Positions 60,207 to 64,000 of a DNA stretch of 64,000 nucleotides are shown here, in pieces. The DNA comes from Paenibacillus gorillae (lineage in GTDB: Bacteria > Bacillota > Bacilli > Paenibacillales > Paenibacillaceae). The stretch lies in assembly GCF_000513275.1 (NCBI RefSeq), contig NZ_CBVJ010000102.1, positions 1-64,000 of the forward strand, given 5' to 3'. The notes beneath the pieces were generated by a model. The model saw nothing but the letters and a program-made list of their open reading frames with translations, was not told the origin of the DNA and did not search any database. A program made the translations under genes and the position numbers. How positions within the stretch are numbered: position 1 is the stretch's first letter; each line of letters starts with the position of its first letter.

Positions 60207-61952
60207 ATGAGAAAACTGGCCGCTTGGCTTATCAACCCTTTAAACAATTGGCGGCTGCGGGAGAAGCTGTTCGTCATGTTCCTGCTTGGCGGCATTCTCC
60301 CCCTGTTATTCTTTGTCTTATATTCCTATACGACAATCCGCAGCGAGCTGTCCGCTCAGATGGTGGCCAATACAGGCTCTACCGTGGCACAAATCAATTC
60401 CAACCTGGAGAACAAGCTGGATACGTATACGAAGCTGTCTGCTACGCTGTATCTCGATTCGACGATGCGCGCCTATTTGACAAATGATTATTCGGTGGAC
60501 CCGGCGTTGTTTGTCGATGCGTACAAATATATCAACAATTCCTTCGTCAACATGCTGACGACGAATCCGGATATTCATTCCATGACGATCTACATTAACA
60601 ATGAAACACTGCCTACTGACGGTATGTTTATTAAAAGAATGGGCGAGAATTTCCGCAATTCTCTTGCTTACAAGTCGCTGCGGGACAGCTATGGGGACGT
60701 TCGCTTCGTAACTTCTCCGCCGGAGCCTGATCTGCCGCCGATGTTCACGCTATCGCGAATGCTGAATATTAGCAGCATGAACAATCCTTATGGCGTGCTG
60801 ACGATCAACATTCTGGAGTCAGATATTTTCCGGCTGATGGAGAAAGAGTCAGAGGATAAAACGGTACTGATTATCAATGAAGAAGGAATCGTCATGTCTG
60901 CGAAAGATAAGACGCTGTTGAACCAACCTATCGATTTGCCTGACAAGTTTCCTCAGGATATGAACGGCCAGTTCGACAGCACGTATAACGGGGAATTGGT
61001 GCTAGTCGTCTACAATACGACCAAATACGGCTGGAAGAGCGTCTCGGTCATCCCGTACAGCAGCTTCCTGTCTAAGGCGAACCTGACTGCCAAGCGAATT
61101 CTGATCTATGCGGTAGCCAGCCTGGCTGTAATGGCGCTTCTGATCTATGTCACCGCGAGGCTGTTCACAAAACGGGTGGAGACGCTCCTTGGCATGATGC
61201 GGCGCATCGAAAAGGAAGAATTCGAGCTCACTGACATCCGGCCGCTCGGACGTGACGAGATTGGCCAGATCGGCAATGCGCTGCGAAGGATGGGCCAGCG
61301 GCTCAGCGCGCTGATCTCCGATGTCTATATGAAGGAAATTGATAAGCGGGAGGCAGAGCTGAACGTTCTGCAGGCACAGATCAACCCGCATTTTCTCTAC
61401 AACTCGCTTGCTTCGATTTCTTCGCTGGCCATTCGGAACGCTGATCCGCGAATGAACAAGATGGTGACCGATCTGGCGAAGTTTTACCGCATCTCACTCA
61501 ATAAAGGCAAAAACACGCTTTCGGTGCATGAGGAAATCCAGCTTACCCGCTACTACGTATCCATCCAGCAGGTGCGATTCGCCAATCTGCTGCGGGTCCA
61601 TTATGATATCGATGAATCCGTGCTGCCTTGCCCGATCGTGAAGCTCACGCTTCAGCCTTTTGTGGAAAATTGCATCAATCATGCGATATGGGATCATGAG
61701 CATGGCATCAATATTATTATCCGGGCCTGCCGCGACGGACAGGACATTCTGCTAAAAGTCATCGACGACGGCATGGGCATGCGGATGCCGAACGAGCGGG
61801 ATCTGCCGCAAAGCGACGACAAGTTGTCCGGGTACGGCGTCCGCAACGTCGACAACCGGATCAAGCTGCTGTTCGGTGACTCCTACGGCGTCTCGATCTA
61901 CAGCCGTCTAGGCATCGGGACGACGGTTACGATTCGGATTCCGGGGAAGTAA
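60207..61952 (+). CDS. YesM-type sensor histidine kinase
   Basis: 581 residues. Membrane helix at about 20-42 (FVMFLLGGILPLLFFVLYSY), extracellular Cache-like sensor, second helix (IYAVASLAVMALLIYVT), HAMP, then LNVLQAQINPHFLYNSLASI with the phospho-accepting His, PFVENCINHAIWDHE, DDGMGM and GYGVRNVDNRIKLLF. GGAGTG lies 9 bp before the ATG. It forms a pair with the frameshifted regulator and lies divergent from importer 4, which it probably controls. Confidence 0.92.
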   Translation: MRKLAAWLINPLNNWRLREKLFVMFLLGGILPLLFFVLYSYTTIRSELSAQMVANTGSTVAQINSNLENKLDTYTKLSATLYLDSTMRAYLTNDYSVDPALFVDAYKYINNSFVNMLTTNPDIHSMTIYINNETLPTDGMFIKRMGENFRNSLAYKSLRDSYGDVRFVTSPPEPDLPPMFTLSRMLNISSMNNPYGVLTINILESDIFRLMEKESEDKTVLIINEEGIVMSAKDKTLLNQPIDLPDKFPQDMNGQFDSTYNGELVLVVYNTTKYGWKSVSVIPYSSFLSKANLTAKRILIYAVASLAVMALLIYVTARLFTKRVETLLGMMRRIEKEEFELTDIRPLGRDEIGQIGNALRRMGQRLSALISDVYMKEIDKREAELNVLQAQINPHFLYNSLASISSLAIRNADPRMNKMVTDLAKFYRISLNKGKNTLSVHEEIQLTRYYVSIQQVRFANLLRVHYDIDESVLPCPIVKLTLQPFVENCINHAIWDHEHGINIIIRACRDGQDILLKVIDDGMGMRMPNERDLPQSDDKLSGYGVRNVDNRIKLLFGDSYGVSIYSRLGIGTTVTIRIPGK

Positions 61953-61980
61953 AGTGAAGCGTTTATATCATCAAGAAGAA

Positions 61981-62019
61981 AAACAGCCAGCAGACCGGTA
62001 ACCGGTATGCTGGCTGTTT
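61981..62019. terminator. Bidirectional terminator
   Basis: Perfect 12-bp arms AAACAGCCAGCA (61981-61992) and TGCTGGCTGTTT (62008-62019), with an inner ACCGGT repeat, between converging genes. Confidence 0.82.
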
Positions 62020-62035
62020 CATGTGGCTGCTAGTC

Positions 62036-64000
62036 TTACTTTTTCACCTTTACCTTATAAAGCTTCGATTGTGCGCCTTCAAGATTCACTTGGAGGGTGT
62101 CCTTCGCTTCAACCTTCGCACCTGTCCAAGCGTCTGTCAGCTCCACCTTAGCTGTAGCGGAGACGCCAAGTGCCCGCTTCAGGTCGATTGTTTTCGCCGC
62201 TGCATCATTCGTGTAATTGAATACCGCGAGGTAGTAGTCCTTTTTGTCCTGCAGGACGAATACGTCTGCTGCAGCCGTACCTGTGTTGCCTTCAACCGGA
62301 CGGAACGCTTCGCCGATCAGCGCGATTTCATTCACGCTTTTATTCGTCAGCAGCGATTTCATCAGCTTCTGCGTCTCCACATTGCTAACGTCATCGGAGT
62401 TCATGTACACCGTACCGGAAATAGCTGCGGAGTTAACCCGCGTCTGCGCTGCGTTGTAAGAGCCGCCTTTAGCCAGTGTCATATAGTCAGGATCGGTGTA
62501 CGCATAGATCGTTCCGTTCTGCCACCAGCCGTAAGTCAGGTTGTTAAGCTGGTATTCCGTGCGGCCAAGCGTACCATCGATGTCGCAGGAAATACGTCTC
62601 GCATGCGCATACTGGCTCGGGAACATCGGCGCGATGGAGGCGCTGATGAACATTTTGCCGCCAAGCGTCTTATTGATATGCGCCATTCCTTGGTTGTACG
62701 CTTGAATGCCCGTCTGCACCTTCGGATCATAATGCTTGCCCTCGAACGAGCCATGCGTCAGGAAGTCGATTTTAATATATTCAAAGCCGTAGTCCAGGAA
62801 CTTTTTGAATACGTATTCGACGCGCTGCTGCGAGCCTGGATGTGTCGGATCGATCGCGTAAGCGCCGTCCACCTTCGGCAAAATGTTGCCCGCCGCATCG
62901 CGAAGCACGATGTCGCCGTACGTATACTTGCCGTTTGTACCTTCTACCGGCTGCGACATATTATCGCCCCAATAGACGAATGGGCCGTAGTAGATGCCTG
63001 CTTTTTGCCCGTTTTTACGAATAACCTTCACCGCATCGCGAAGCTGCTGCTCGGACAGGTTGTCCCAATACGAGTCCATGTTAATGTATACGGTGCCGTC
63101 GTTCGTAAACGACTTTTTCAGATTCTCTTTGAAGAAATTGGATACCTCGACAACTTTATCGTAGCTGAGCGAGCTTTCGTAAGCGCCCCAGCTGTTCCAG
63201 CCAACCGGTACGCCGGAAGGCACGCCTTTCTGGAACTTGAGCGGCGGAGCAACTGCTGCATTCGCTTCACCATAATTCTCCAGACCGTCACGGTAATCGT
63301 TGTAATAACCGACTGCAATTTGCGGAGAAGTAATCGTCTGGCCCGACACTTTGCCGTGATCGATCGTGTCATGAGTCGAAGTGAGCGACGTAAAGCCGCC
63401 GTATACTTTCAGCTTGTTCAATTTGTCGTTCGAGCCGCTCCAGTAGATGCCGGTTTTCCACACATCATGCGTAACGGAGCCAATAACAAGTCCGCTGCGG
63501 CTGTTGTTGTCATAGATCGCCGTCATTTCCGAGCTGATGTAGTTGTTGTTGTTCAACGCCGTATTGATCGTACGGGCCTGATAACGCGACCACATATCGT
63601 TGTCGAATGGCGTAATCAGTACGCGATTGTCTCCGCCTGTACCGATATCGACGCCGCCGCTAGCGTTCACAACGAGCGGAGCCATATCATTGGAGCTCAC
63701 CGCAGCACCGCTGCTGACTACCTGCTGGGATACGAGGAAGTAAGACTGATCCTCATACAGCTGATAGATTTGCTTCATTACAGGCAAGCCTTCACTGCGG
63801 TTCTCGACTGTAATACGGACGCCCTTGCCATGCCCGTCCTTAATTTTCTCCACATTGTTCAATGTGAAGCTGTGCTCGCTGTATTGACGGCTGTCGAGCA
63901 GCTTGTCTTCAAGCTGAGCGCTGGCATATGCGCCCTTCACAAGCGTTTTGCCGTTCCAGGCGTATGCAGCCAGACCGGACTCCGTATTGAATGTAATGCT
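62036..64000 (-). CDS. Clan GH-D glycosidase, paralogue (5' end outside the window)
   Basis: At least 655 residues. The frame is open to the window edge, and the 20 codons beyond the first internal GTG (63940) align with the other paralogue (FNTESGLAAYAWNGKTLVK), so the true start lies outside. Barrel motif GVPVGWNSW, nucleophile Asp in FEYIKIDF, and acid/base Asp in RRISCDIDG. Similarity to the gene at 52578 is high through the barrel and C-terminal domain. Whether it has a signal peptide cannot be seen. A secreted enzyme would complement the cytoplasmic copy. Confidence 0.82.
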   Translation of the reverse strand, partial: SITFNTESGLAAYAWNGKTLVKGAYASAQLEDKLLDSRQYSEHSFTLNNVEKIKDGHGKGVRITVENRSEGLPVMKQIYQLYEDQSYFLVSQQVVSSGAAVSSNDMAPLVVNASGGVDIGTGGDNRVLITPFDNDMWSRYQARTINTALNNNNYISSEMTAIYDNNSRSGLVIGSVTHDVWKTGIYWSGSNDKLNKLKVYGGFTSLTSTHDTIDHGKVSGQTITSPQIAVGYYNDYRDGLENYGEANAAVAPPLKFQKGVPSGVPVGWNSWGAYESSLSYDKVVEVSNFFKENLKKSFTNDGTVYINMDSYWDNLSEQQLRDAVKVIRKNGQKAGIYYGPFVYWGDNMSQPVEGTNGKYTYGDIVLRDAAGNILPKVDGAYAIDPTHPGSQQRVEYVFKKFLDYGFEYIKIDFLTHGSFEGKHYDPKVQTGIQAYNQGMAHINKTLGGKMFISASIAPMFPSQYAHARRISCDIDGTLGRTEYQLNNLTYGWWQNGTIYAYTDPDYMTLAKGGSYNAAQTRVNSAAISGTVYMNSDDVSNVETQKLMKSLLTNKSVNEIALIGEAFRPVEGNTGTAAADVFVLQDKKDYYLAVFNYTNDAAAKTIDLKRALGVSATAKVELTDAWTGAKVEAKDTLQVNLEGAQSKLYKVKVKK

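Overview
This window looks like chromosomal DNA of a Paenibacillus-type bacterium (Bacillota, Bacillales). The evidence is the mid-range base composition, GGAGG-type ribosome binding sites, an exact CIRCE heat-shock operator, three YesM/YesN-type sensor/regulator pairs beside sugar importers, and LplB/YtcP-type sugar permeases. No phage or complete insertion sequence is visible.

Layout. The left edge (1-368) carries the promoter and leader of an rRNA operon that runs leftwards out of the window. 369-4116 holds household genes: an AlkD-like DNA glycosylase, a CYTH protein with a P-loop partner, a 2,4-dienoyl-CoA reductase and small unknown genes. 4246-9663 is a response regulator / histidine kinase / ABC ATPase / FtsX permease cluster. 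A decayed fragment of a second copy of that regulator lies at 10201-10337. 10941-19131 is one long leftward thiamin unit (tenA-thiZ-thiX-thiY-thiF-thiE-thiS-thiG-thiO-thiD) under a TPP riboswitch with a terminator. It joins pyrimidine salvage (tenA-thiXYZ) to thiazole synthesis (thiOSGF) and coupling (thiE, thiD).

20763-24950 reads rightwards: a ZTP riboswitch with terminator controls folD-fchA, then htpG has a promoter and CIRCE operator. Between them are a 39-bp tandem repeat and an element with 13-bp inverted ends. 25070-29701 contains a VOC protein, a cation efflux protein, a metallo-hydrolase and a DNA alkylation-response cluster (adaA, ogt, an apparent 28-residue microprotein gene, a radical SAM gene).

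29893-64000 is mainly carbohydrate uptake. Four ABC importers each have a binding protein and two permeases, and none has an ATPase gene nearby. Importer 1 (33461-36720) is followed by its own YesM/YesN-type pair. Importer 2 (38057-41213) lies beside a LacI-family repressor and has two matching operators in its promoter region. Importers 3 and 4 belong to two adjacent loci that look built for alpha-galactosides: GH4 melA, two paralogous clan GH-D glycosidases and two more YesM/YesN-type pairs. The second glycosidase runs off the right edge. Between importers 2 and 3 are a HxlR regulator divergent from an acyl-homoserine-lactone-type lactonase, and an AlkA-type glycosylase.

Two genes in the alpha-galactoside region (binding protein 47710-49369, regulator 58596-60189) each carry a single-base shift in a homopolymer. 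They are either real broken or phase-variable genes, or sequencing errors.
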